This document shows positions 26,688 to 34,432 of a stretch of DNA of 64,000 nucleotides, piece after piece; the stretch's first letter is position 1; every line of letters starts with the position of its first letter. A program made the position numbers and the translations under genes. The DNA is from Pseudomonas viciae (lineage in GTDB: Bacteria > Pseudomonadota > Gammaproteobacteria > Pseudomonadales > Pseudomonadaceae). The stretch covers positions 3,322,001 through 3,386,000 of the forward strand of contig NZ_CP035088.1 in the NCBI RefSeq assembly GCF_004786035.1. The letters are read 5' to 3'. Below the pieces are notes generated by a model. It saw only the letters and a list, made by a program, of their open reading frames with translations. It did not search any database and was not told the DNA's origin.

Positions 26688-27707
26688 ATGACTGATTTGA
26701 AAGAAGTGGCACAGTTGGCTGGGGTATCGCGAGCGACTGCGGCGCGTGCCTTTGCTTCCCCCGAAGTGGTCCGTCCGGCCACCCGGGAACAGGTATTCGC
26801 CGCTGCGCGCGAGCTGGGTTTTCGGCCTAACCGTCTTGGCCGCCAACTGCGCCTGCAAGTGACCAAGCTGATCGGCGTCGTGGTGCCCAACCTGCTCAAC
26901 CCGGTGTTTGCCGAGCAATTCCAGGCGATGGAACGCGCTGCGCGTTTGCGCGGTTACAACCTGCTGTTGGCCACCACGGACTACAGCAGCGAGCGCGAAA
27001 GCGCAGTGGTCGAAGAGTTGTTGCGCCAGCGTGTCGATGGCCTGGTCCTCACAGTGACCGACGCCGAGAGTAACCGGGTGCTGCAAAGCCTGGACAGCGA
27101 GGACACACCGTTTGTGCTGGCCTACCACCAGCCGCGTAATCCGGACTACAGCGCCGTGTCGGTGGATAACCGCGCCGGCATGGCCCTCGCCACCCGTTAT
27201 CTGCTGGAAGCCGGGCATTGGCGCATTGGCATGGTCGCAGGTCCCGCCCTGCAATCGGACCGTGCTCGCCTGCGCTATGCCGGGTATTGCGACGCCATGC
27301 GAGAGGCGGGGCTCGACAGCGTGCCGGTGATTGAAATGCCCGCCCATACCCAAGCCGACTTCGCCGCCATCGAGCCGCTGCTGCAAGGCCCACAGGCGCT
27401 CAGTGCGCTGGTCTGCTCCAACGACTTACTCGCCATCAGCCTGATTGCCGAGTTGCGCCGCAACGGCTGGCAGGTACCCAGGCAACTCTCGGTCATCGGC
27501 TTTGACGGCATTGCCCTTGGCACTCAGATGCACCCGACGCTGTGCAGTGTCGTCCAGCCCATCGAGGCGCTGGCTTGCACGGTGATCGATCAGTTGTTGG
27601 CGCAAATCGCTGGCGCCCCTGCGGTTTCCCATTGCCTGCCCTGCCATATCCGGCCGGGCGAAAGTACTCAACCCTACGAGGAGACACTTGATGATCCGCT
27701 TGCGTAA
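26688..27707 (+). CDS. LacI/GalR-family transcriptional regulator
   Basis: A 339-residue repressor-type protein. The N-terminal helix-turn-helix (LKEVAQLAGVSRATAARAF) is followed by the hinge region (RPNRLGRQLRLQ) and a periplasmic-binding-like effector domain (IGVVVPNLLNPVFAEQ... VIGFDG). A GTG two codons upstream is an alternative start. The stop overlaps the next gene by 17 bases, so the regulator is the first gene of the ABC transporter operon and probably controls it. The effector is unknown; it may be the transported compound. Confidence 0.92.
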   Translation: MTDLKEVAQLAGVSRATAARAFASPEVVRPATREQVFAAARELGFRPNRLGRQLRLQVTKLIGVVVPNLLNPVFAEQFQAMERAARLRGYNLLLATTDYSSERESAVVEELLRQRVDGLVLTVTDAESNRVLQSLDSEDTPFVLAYHQPRNPDYSAVSVDNRAGMALATRYLLEAGHWRIGMVAGPALQSDRARLRYAGYCDAMREAGLDSVPVIEMPAHTQADFAAIEPLLQGPQALSALVCSNDLLAISLIAELRRNGWQVPRQLSVIGFDGIALGTQMHPTLCSVVQPIEALACTVIDQLLAQIAGAPAVSHCLPCHIRPGESTQPYEETLDDPLA

Positions 27708-28695
27708 AACCCTGGCGACATTGCTGCTGTGCGGCGTTGCCAGCCTGGCCCAGGCCGCCGAAACGGCGATTTGCTACAACTGCCCGCCGGAATGGGCCGA
27801 CTGGGGCACTCAGCTCAAGGCGATTGCCGATACCACCGGCGTGCAGGTCCCGCTGGACAACAAGAACTCCGGGCAGGCATTGGCGCAACTGGTTGCCGAA
27901 CAAGCCGCGCCGGTGGCCGATGTGGTGTATTACGGCGTGACGTTCGGTTTACAGGCGCAAAAAGCCGGAGTGGTTGGCACTTATAAACCCAAGGGCTGGG
28001 AGCAGATCCCGGCAGGCTTGAAGGACCCGCAAGGGCACTGGTTTGCCATTCATTCCGGCACCCTGGGCATCATGGTCAATGTCGATGCACTGGGCGGCTT
28101 GCCCGTGCCGCAAAGCTGGGCCGATCTGCTCAAGCCAGAATACAAAGGCATGGTCGGCTACCTGGATCCGTCCAGCGCGTTCGTCGGCTACGTCTCTGCG
28201 GTCGCGATCAATCAGGCCATGGGCGGTAACCTGGATAACTTCGCCCCGGCTATCGATTACTTCCAGAAGCTGGCGAAAAACTCGCCCATCGTGCCCAAGC
28301 AAACGGCTTATGCGCGGGTGCTGTCCGGCGAGCTGCCGATCCTGGTGGATTACGACTTCAACGCCTATCGGGCGCGTTACAAGGACAAGGCCAACGTTGC
28401 TTTTGTGATTCCCAAGGAAGGCAGCATCAGCGTGCCTTACGTGATGAGCATCGTCGGCAACGCCCCCCATCGGGCCAACGCCGAGAAAGTTCTGGATTTC
28501 GTCCTGTCCGAGCAAGGTCAGGCGCTTTGGGCCAAGGCGTACTTGCGGCCGGTGCGGCCGATGAAGATGCCGGACGACGTCGCCGCGCAGTTCCTGCCGG
28601 ACAGCGATTACGCCCGGGCTGGCGTGGTCAACTACCAACAGATGGCCGCGGCGCAGGAAGCCTTTTCCGCACGCTATCTGCGTGAGGTCAAATAA
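27691..28695 (+). CDS. ABC transporter periplasmic substrate-binding protein
   Basis: A 334-residue exported binding protein of the family 1/6 (iron, phosphonate, polyamine-like) fold. A signal peptide ends at AQA-AE around residue 23. Family features include DVVYYGVTFGLQAQKAG, GTLGIMVN and SWADLLKPEYKGMVGY, which resemble binding proteins for 2-aminoethylphosphonate and Fe(III). The ATG has GAGGAG just upstream and lies inside the end of the regulator gene. The permeases and ATPase follow without gaps. The downstream phosphoesterase hints at a phosphorylated substrate, but the ligand cannot be read from the sequence. Confidence 0.9.
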   Translation: MIRLRKTLATLLLCGVASLAQAAETAICYNCPPEWADWGTQLKAIADTTGVQVPLDNKNSGQALAQLVAEQAAPVADVVYYGVTFGLQAQKAGVVGTYKPKGWEQIPAGLKDPQGHWFAIHSGTLGIMVNVDALGGLPVPQSWADLLKPEYKGMVGYLDPSSAFVGYVSAVAINQAMGGNLDNFAPAIDYFQKLAKNSPIVPKQTAYARVLSGELPILVDYDFNAYRARYKDKANVAFVIPKEGSISVPYVMSIVGNAPHRANAEKVLDFVLSEQGQALWAKAYLRPVRPMKMPDDVAAQFLPDSDYARAGVVNYQQMAAAQEAFSARYLREVK

Positions 28696-29565
28696 GTGAC
28701 CGCTTCGGTATTAAAGGCCCGGGAGGTTCCCTCGGGCCGGGCCACCGTGCCGCGTTTGCGGCCGACCGCTGCCTGGGCCCTGGCGCCCGCCGCAGCGGTG
28801 TTGTTCGCGTTCTGGCTGTTGCCGCTAGCGCATCTGATCCTGCTCGGTGGACAAAGTCGTGACGGCAACGAAAACGGCTACTGGCAGGTGCTGGGCAGCG
28901 CGCAGTATCTGGGCAGCCTGGCGCAGACCTGCCTGCTTGCCCTTGCCACCACGCTCGCGGCGCTGTTAGTGGGTGGCATCAGCGGGGTTTTTCTCAGTCG
29001 CCAGCGCTTCTTCGGTCGTTCGTTACTAGTTGCCTTGTTGACCTTCCCCCTGGCATTCCCCGGAGTGGTGGTCGGTTTCCTGGTGATTCTGCTGGCTGGG
29101 CGCCAAGGGCTGTTCGCCATCCTAGGCCTCGAACTGGCGGGTGAGCGCTGGATCTTTGCCTACTCGCTGATGGGCCTGTGCATCGGTTACCTGTACTTCT
29201 CGATCCCTCGGGTGATCCTCACGGTGATGGCCGCTTGCGAAAGCCTCGACCGCAGCCTGGAAGAAGCGGCTCACTCGCTGGGGGCCGGTCATTGGCGAGT
29301 GGTCTGCGACGTCATCGTCCCCGGCCTGGCGCCGGCATTGGTCTCGTGCGGGGCCATCTGCTTTGCGACGTCCATGGGCGCGTTCGGTACGGCGTTCACC
29401 CTGGGCACGCGGCTCAACGTGACCCCGGTGGCGATCTACAACGTGTTTACCAACTACGCCAATTTCACCGTGGCCGCTGCGCTGTCGGTGATATTGGGGG
29501 CGCTGACCTGGGCGGTGTTGCTAATGGCCCGGCGATTGGCGAACAGTTCGAGGACAGTCTTGTGA
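28696..29565 (+). CDS. ABC transporter permease, first subunit
   Basis: A 289-residue inner-membrane permease with about six hydrophobic helices. The EAA loop is EEAAHSLGAGHWRVVCDVIVP near residues 194-214. The GTG start directly follows the stop of the binding-protein gene, with GAGG about 8 bases upstream. It pairs with the next gene to form the heterodimeric channel of an importer resembling the potABCD or phosphonate type. Confidence 0.92.
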   Translation: MTASVLKAREVPSGRATVPRLRPTAAWALAPAAAVLFAFWLLPLAHLILLGGQSRDGNENGYWQVLGSAQYLGSLAQTCLLALATTLAALLVGGISGVFLSRQRFFGRSLLVALLTFPLAFPGVVVGFLVILLAGRQGLFAILGLELAGERWIFAYSLMGLCIGYLYFSIPRVILTVMAACESLDRSLEEAAHSLGAGHWRVVCDVIVPGLAPALVSCGAICFATSMGAFGTAFTLGTRLNVTPVAIYNVFTNYANFTVAAALSVILGALTWAVLLMARRLANSSRTVL

Positions 29566-30356
29566 AACGCTCAACGCTGTTTGTCGGGCAACTGGCGTTC
29601 ACCTTGTTGGTCTGCGCCTTCATGTTGGTGCCCGTGCTGATGTCGCTGCTGGCGGGGCTGACCCGCAATTATTTCCAGGGCGTCTCCAGCGGCCTGACGT
29701 TCGATTGGCTGGTGCAAGTCTGGCAGGCCTATTCGCCGACGGTCTGGCTGTCCCTGCAACTGGCCGCCGCCTGTGCGCTGTGTGTCTGCGTGATCGGCGT
29801 GCCGGCGGCTTACGCTCTGGTACGGATGAACAACCGCTTCAGTCGCGCGTTCGAGGAGTTGATGGTGCTGCCGGTGGCGATGCCGGGCCTGGCCAGCGCC
29901 TTGGCGTTGCTGCTCACCTACGGTGAGTTCGGCGGGTTTCGCAGCAGTTGGCTGTTCATTCTCGTCGGCCACGTGCTGTTCACCCTGCCGTTTCTGGTGC
30001 GTCCGGTGATGGCGGTGATGCAACGCCAGCACCTGCCGGTCCTGGAAGAAGCCGCAGCCAGCCTGGGCGCCGGGCCGCTGCGGCGGTTCTTCAGTGTGGT
30101 GGTGCCTAACTGCCGGGCGGGGATTCTCGCCGGGGTCTTGATGGTCGTCACCCTGTCGCTGGGTGAGTTCAACCTGACCTGGATGCTCCACACCCCGATG
30201 ACCAAGACCTTGCCGGTTGGCCTGGCTGACAGCTATGCCTCGGCCAGGCTGGAAGTCGCCAGCGCCTACACCCTGATATTCCTGTTGATGATCGTGCCGT
30301 TGCTGATTGCGTTGCAGGCCATCAGCGCGCGCCTTTCCCGTGGAGAAAAACGATGA
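29562..30356 (+). CDS. ABC transporter permease, second subunit
   Basis: A 264-residue inner-membrane permease. The EAA loop is EEAAASLGAGPLRRFFSVVVP. The GTG start overlaps the previous stop (GTGA) and is preceded by GAGGA at 7 bases; the longer open frame reaching back to 29178 is out-of-frame read-through of the first permease. It forms the importer channel with the preceding subunit. Confidence 0.92.
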   Translation: MKRSTLFVGQLAFTLLVCAFMLVPVLMSLLAGLTRNYFQGVSSGLTFDWLVQVWQAYSPTVWLSLQLAAACALCVCVIGVPAAYALVRMNNRFSRAFEELMVLPVAMPGLASALALLLTYGEFGGFRSSWLFILVGHVLFTLPFLVRPVMAVMQRQHLPVLEEAAASLGAGPLRRFFSVVVPNCRAGILAGVLMVVTLSLGEFNLTWMLHTPMTKTLPVGLADSYASARLEVASAYTLIFLLMIVPLLIALQAISARLSRGEKR

Positions 30357-31384
30357 GCGGAACCACTATTCGCCTGGCGGGTTGCCGCAAGGCGTTCTCG
30401 GACGGCACCGTTGCCGTACACGACCTGGACCTGAGCATCGAGGCCGGGGAAACCCTGGCGATCCTCGGCCCGTCCGGTTGCGGCAAAACCACCACTTTGC
30501 GGCTGATTGCCGGGCTTGAACGCCCGGATGTGGGGCAGGTATTTTTTGGCGACACCGACGTCACCCGCTTGCCCATCGAGCGTCGTGACGTGGGCATGGT
30601 GTTCCAGAACTATGCGTTGTTTCCCAACCTGGATGTGGCCGGCAATATCGTCTACGGCCTGAAGATTCGCGGCATGGCGCCCGCTGAGCGGAACAAGCGT
30701 TGCTCGGAGTTGCTGGAACTGGTCGGTCTGCAGGATCACGGCAAGCGCGGCATTCACGAGTTGTCCGGCGGCCAGCGCCAGCGAGTCGCCCTCGCCCGCG
30801 CCCTGGCACCCAAGCCCCGGGTATTGCTGCTCGATGAACCCTTGGCGGCGTTGGATGCACAGCTGCGTGAACGCTTGCGCAGCGAGTTGGATCAGTTGCT
30901 CCGCCATCTGGGCATTACCGCGGTATTCGTCACCCACGATCAGGGCGAAGCCATGGCGCTGGGCGATCGGATCCTGGTCATGGAACACGGCCGCGTTGCG
31001 CAATTGGCCAGCCCACGGGAAATCTATCAGCAACCCGCCAATGCTTTCGTCGCCAGTTTCGTCGGCAACCTCAACGCTTTTCCAGTGCTCGAACATACGT
31101 CCCTTGGCTTGAAAGTCAGTGGCGGTGAGTTGCCATGGCGGGGTGCCGGCCTGCCCGCCACCGTCTATTGCCGGCCCGAGCATTTGCGGGTGATGGACAG
31201 CGAGGGGCATCTGCGTGGACGCCTGGTGGGCCAGTTTTTCCAGGGTGCCCAAAGCCGCCTGTTGGTGGACGTCGGCGCCGCTCAGCCACTGCTGGTGGAC
31301 AGCACCGACAGCGTCATCCACGCCCCCGGCGCGCTGATCGCCTTGGCCGTCGAGCCGCAAGTGCTGTTCACCCTGTCATCGTGA
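30353..31384 (+). CDS. ABC transporter ATP-binding protein
   Basis: A 343-residue ATPase of the importer. It shows Walker A GPSGCGKTT, the signature LSGGQRQRVALARA, Walker B VLLLDEPLAALD and the H-loop VFVTHDQGEA. The C-terminal 110 residues form a TOBE-like regulatory domain, as in PotA, UgpC and FbpC. The ATG overlaps the second permease stop (ATGA). Confidence 0.95.
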   Translation: MSGTTIRLAGCRKAFSDGTVAVHDLDLSIEAGETLAILGPSGCGKTTTLRLIAGLERPDVGQVFFGDTDVTRLPIERRDVGMVFQNYALFPNLDVAGNIVYGLKIRGMAPAERNKRCSELLELVGLQDHGKRGIHELSGGQRQRVALARALAPKPRVLLLDEPLAALDAQLRERLRSELDQLLRHLGITAVFVTHDQGEAMALGDRILVMEHGRVAQLASPREIYQQPANAFVASFVGNLNAFPVLEHTSLGLKVSGGELPWRGAGLPATVYCRPEHLRVMDSEGHLRGRLVGQFFQGAQSRLLVDVGAAQPLLVDSTDSVIHAPGALIALAVEPQVLFTLSS

Positions 31385-31408
31385 TATTCGTGTTTTCAGA
31401 GGTTTATT

Positions 31409-32239
31409 TTGAATCGTCCGTTTCTCATTGCGCAGATCAGTGACCTGCATCTTAAAGCCGGGGAAAAACTGACCTATGGCGTCGTTGATACCCTCGCCGC
31501 GCTGCGTCGTGCCATCGATCATTTGAATACCCAGGTGCCGCGTCCCGACATCGTGGTGATCAGTGGCGACCTGGTGGACTTTGGGCGCCCTGATGAATAC
31601 GCCGTGCTGCATCCGGAACTGGCGCGCCTGCACATGCCTTGCTACCTGGTGCCAGGCAACCACGATAACCGCGAGCATTTGCAAGCCGCCTTTGCCGATC
31701 ACGGCTACCTGCCGAGGTTGGCCGGTGCCCCTCTGGACTGGGTGGTGGAAGAGCATCCGCTGCGCCTGATCGGCCTGGACAGCACGATTCCCGGTGGCCA
31801 TGGCGGCCAGTTGCTGGACAGCCAACTGTGCTGGCTCGATGAGCAGTTGGCCTGTCGGCCCGAGGCGCCGACGCTATTGATTTTGCATCATCCGCCGTTT
31901 GTCAGCGGCATTGGCCATATGGACCGCGAACCGTTCATCAATGCATCGGCCCTGGAGCAGGTCATCGCCCGCCATCCGCAGGTGGAGCGCTTGCTGTGCG
32001 GGCATTTGCATCGGCCAATGCAGCGGCGCTTCGGCGGTAGCCTGAGCTGCGTGTGCCCCGGTACCTCGCATCAGATCGTCCTGGATCTACAACCAGCCGC
32101 TCCCGCGCATTTCAATCTGGAACCACCGGGATACCTGCTGCATCACTGGCATGAGCAGGCCTTGGTGACCCATAGCGGCGTGTTTGGCGAGTATCCCGGA
32201 CCGTATCCGTTTTATGACGCTCATGGATTGATCGACTGA
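31409..32239 (+). CDS. Class III metallophosphoesterase (GpdQ/CpdA-like phosphodiesterase)
   Basis: A 276-residue cytoplasmic calcineurin-like phosphoesterase. The metal motifs are DLH in AQISDLHLK, GDLVD, GNHDN, HHPP and GHLHR, as in the GpdQ glycerophosphodiesterase and CpdA cAMP phosphodiesterase families. The start appears to be TTG, with AGAGG about 6 bases upstream; no ATG or GTG fits the N-terminal motif. It lies 24 bases after the ATPase gene, so it likely hydrolyses what the transporter imports, such as a phosphodiester. CpdA-like cAMP turnover is the alternative. Confidence 0.88.
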   Translation: MNRPFLIAQISDLHLKAGEKLTYGVVDTLAALRRAIDHLNTQVPRPDIVVISGDLVDFGRPDEYAVLHPELARLHMPCYLVPGNHDNREHLQAAFADHGYLPRLAGAPLDWVVEEHPLRLIGLDSTIPGGHGGQLLDSQLCWLDEQLACRPEAPTLLILHHPPFVSGIGHMDREPFINASALEQVIARHPQVERLLCGHLHRPMQRRFGGSLSCVCPGTSHQIVLDLQPAAPAHFNLEPPGYLLHHWHEQALVTHSGVFGEYPGPYPFYDAHGLID

Positions 32240-32417
32240 TAACCCAGGGACTTTCACTGATGACTTACTTTGGAGATTTAATCCCTACCCCACTCTATTC
32301 ATTGAAGATTTTCTAACGAGTTATTGAACGCATCGGCCAATCCTGTGATCGGCCGAGGGCTTCCTGCTGCCTTTTCACTTTGCTCGGAACAGAGGTTCCG
32401 CGCTGGAGTTCGTCCCG

Positions 32418-33737
32418 ATGAAAACTATCTTTCAAGTGCTGAGTTTATTGACCGGCGGCGTGAGCATTGTCATGAGTCCGTTGGCCTCTGCTGATTTTAT
32501 CAACGACAGCAAAGCCAACTTGAACTTGCGCAATTTCTACTTCAACAACGATAACCGTGACGGAGCCGCCGCGCCTTCGAAAACCGAAGAATGGGGCCAG
32601 GCCTTCATGCTCAATTATCAATCCGGTTTTACCGACGGCACCGTCGGGTTCGGCCTGGACGCTATGGGCCTGCTGGGTTTGAAGCTCGACAGCGGCGCAG
32701 GCCGACATGTGGGCGGCTCGATGTTTCCCAACGACGGTGACAAGGCCGCCGATCAATGGGCGCGTCTGGGTGCAACAGCAAAGATGCGCGTCTCCAAGAC
32801 CGAACTGCGCTACGGCACCTTGCAACCCAAATTGCCGATCCTGGTTTCCAACGATGGCCGCCTGCTGCCGCAAACCTTCGAGGGTGGCCAAGTCACCAGC
32901 AATGAAATCGACAACCTGACCTTCACCGCTGGCCAACTGGAACACGCCACCGGCCGTGCTTCCAGCGACAGCGCCGGCCTGGCCGTGGCAGGCGGCAGCC
33001 AGGAAAGCAACAAATTCACCTTCGCCGGTGGCGATTACAAACTGACCAAGGATCTGACCGCCCAGTATTACTACGCCAATCTTGAAGATTATTATCAGCA
33101 GCACTTCGCCGGTTTGCTGCACGTCTTGCCACTGGGTGAATACGGTTCGTTGAAAACCGACTTGCGCTATTTCAAGACCACCTCCGATGGCAAGAACAGC
33201 AGCGCGGCCGGTCGCGCCAGTGGTTACAAACTCGGCGGCTACACCAAGGACGGCAGTGGTGAGATCGACAACGATACCTGGAGCGCGGCGTTCATTTATT
33301 CGCTGGGCGGCCACGCCATTACCGCCGGTTATCAAAGCGTTTCCGAAGACAGCAACTTTACGCAACTCAACCAGGGCGGCCTGGTGGGTAAAGGCGAAGG
33401 CGGCGCCAGTCTGTATCTCTACACCGACCGCACCATCCAGACATTCATCCAGGCCGGCGAGCGCACGGCATTCGCGCAATACGCCTATGACTTCGCAGCG
33501 CTCGGTGTTCCAGGCTTGAAGGCATCGGTGATGTACCTCAAGGGCGACAATATCCAGACCACCAGCGGCCGGGACGCCAGTGAATGGGAGCGTGATATCT
33601 CCCTGGACTATGTAATCCAGAGCGGCGCGTTGAAGAACGTCGGTTTCGGCTGGCGCAACGGCATGTCCCGCAGCGATATCGCTCGCGACCAGGACCAGAA
33701 TCGCCTGATCGTGAGCTATAGCATTCCGTTGATGTAA
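32418..33737 (+). CDS. OprD-family outer-membrane porin
   Basis: A 439-residue substrate-specific porin. A signal peptide ends near PLASA-DF (residue 26). FINDSKANLNLRNFYFNND is the typical OprD N-terminus, and the C-terminal strand ends in SYSIPLM. OprD family channels pass amino acids, small carboxylates and related compounds. GGAG lies 9 bases upstream of the ATG. The 178-base leader holds a TCGGCC/GGCCGA inverted repeat and a small CGGAAC-AGAG-GTTCCG hairpin at 32385-32400. It is probably the outer-membrane step of the preceding ABC system, though it may have its own promoter. The subfamily was not identified. Confidence 0.92.
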   Translation: MKTIFQVLSLLTGGVSIVMSPLASADFINDSKANLNLRNFYFNNDNRDGAAAPSKTEEWGQAFMLNYQSGFTDGTVGFGLDAMGLLGLKLDSGAGRHVGGSMFPNDGDKAADQWARLGATAKMRVSKTELRYGTLQPKLPILVSNDGRLLPQTFEGGQVTSNEIDNLTFTAGQLEHATGRASSDSAGLAVAGGSQESNKFTFAGGDYKLTKDLTAQYYYANLEDYYQQHFAGLLHVLPLGEYGSLKTDLRYFKTTSDGKNSSAAGRASGYKLGGYTKDGSGEIDNDTWSAAFIYSLGGHAITAGYQSVSEDSNFTQLNQGGLVGKGEGGASLYLYTDRTIQTFIQAGERTAFAQYAYDFAALGVPGLKASVMYLKGDNIQTTSGRDASEWERDISLDYVIQSGALKNVGFGWRNGMSRSDIARDQDQNRLIVSYSIPLM

Positions 33738-33755
33738 GCGGTCAGTGTTTTCAGG

Positions 33756-33800
33756 GCCAGGGAGTCGAACCCACATGCGACGCTCTCCTGGCTCTTTGTT
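33756..33800 (+). terminator. Rho-independent terminator after the porin gene
   Basis: GCCAGG pairs with CCTGGC, extended by GAG/CTC and TCG/CGA with small bulges around a loop of about 10 bases. The stem is followed by TCTTTGTT. It starts about 18 bases after the porin stop and closes the transporter/porin unit. Confidence 0.6.
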
Positions 33801-33946
33801 ATCCGGGACCTCGCCTGTCCTGCGGCAACACTCAGCGCATATCCGATTCGCAAGATTAGGCAATCATCCGCCCGGATCGTGCAATCGCTCCCAAACATAG
33901 CTTTCTATAGTTAACCAGAGCCAAACCATCCGGAGCTGGTACCCCT

Positions 33947-34420
33947 ATGAGCGTCCTCAACATCAACGGCCGTGAGTACACGGTTGACGTAGACCCAAGC
34001 ACCCCGATTCTTTGGACCTTGCGCGACGCGCTGGGCATGACCGGCACCAAGTTCGGCTGCGGCGCGGCGTTGTGCGGTGCCTGTACCGTTCACCTGGATG
34101 GCCAGGCCATTCGTTCCTGCGTGACGCCCATCGCCGCAGCAGCAGGCAAGAAGATCACCACCATCGAGGCGGCCACCAATGGCAGCGACCCGGTCGGCAC
34201 TGCCGTGCACGAGGCCTGGGTCAAACACGACGTGGCGCAGTGCGGTTACTGCCAAAGCGGCCAGATCATGAGCGCGACGGCGTTCCTCAAGGCCCAACCC
34301 AAGGGCAAGCAACCCACGGCCGCCGAAATCGATTCGGCCATGGCTGGCAACATCTGCCGCTGTGGCACCTACGCCCGTATCCGCACCGCCGTGGCTGACG
34401 CCGCCAAAGTCCTTGCCTGA
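33947..34420 (+). CDS. iorA: (2Fe-2S) small subunit of a xanthine-oxidase-family dehydrogenase (isoquinoline 1-oxidoreductase alpha-like)
   Basis: Electron-transfer subunit of a molybdenum hydroxylase. The 157 residues contain two [2Fe-2S] sites: plant-ferredoxin-type Cys38, Cys43, Cys46 and Cys58, and the C-terminal helical-bundle site Cys99, Cys102, Cys137 and Cys139 (CGYC and CRC). There is no FAD subunit nearby, which fits the two-subunit IorAB type that passes electrons to a membrane cytochrome. The catalytic subunit follows after 12 bases. The symbol follows the family; the substrate may be an aldehyde rather than isoquinoline. Confidence 0.9.
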   Translation: MSVLNINGREYTVDVDPSTPILWTLRDALGMTGTKFGCGAALCGACTVHLDGQAIRSCVTPIAAAAGKKITTIEAATNGSDPVGTAVHEAWVKHDVAQCGYCQSGQIMSATAFLKAQPKGKQPTAAEIDSAMAGNICRCGTYARIRTAVADAAKVLA

Positions 34421-34432
34421 TCGGAGCCCACC

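Noticed and set aside
29178..29561. Long N-terminal extension of the second permease.
   Set aside because: It overlaps the first permease in another frame; the GTG at 29562 with GAGGA and the GTGA overlap is a better start.
33756..33800. A tRNA-like T-arm on the minus strand (GGGTTCGACTCCC).
   Set aside because: The T-stem is only 3 bp, and no D-arm, anticodon arm or acceptor stem could be found. The same bases fit a terminator hairpin behind the porin gene.
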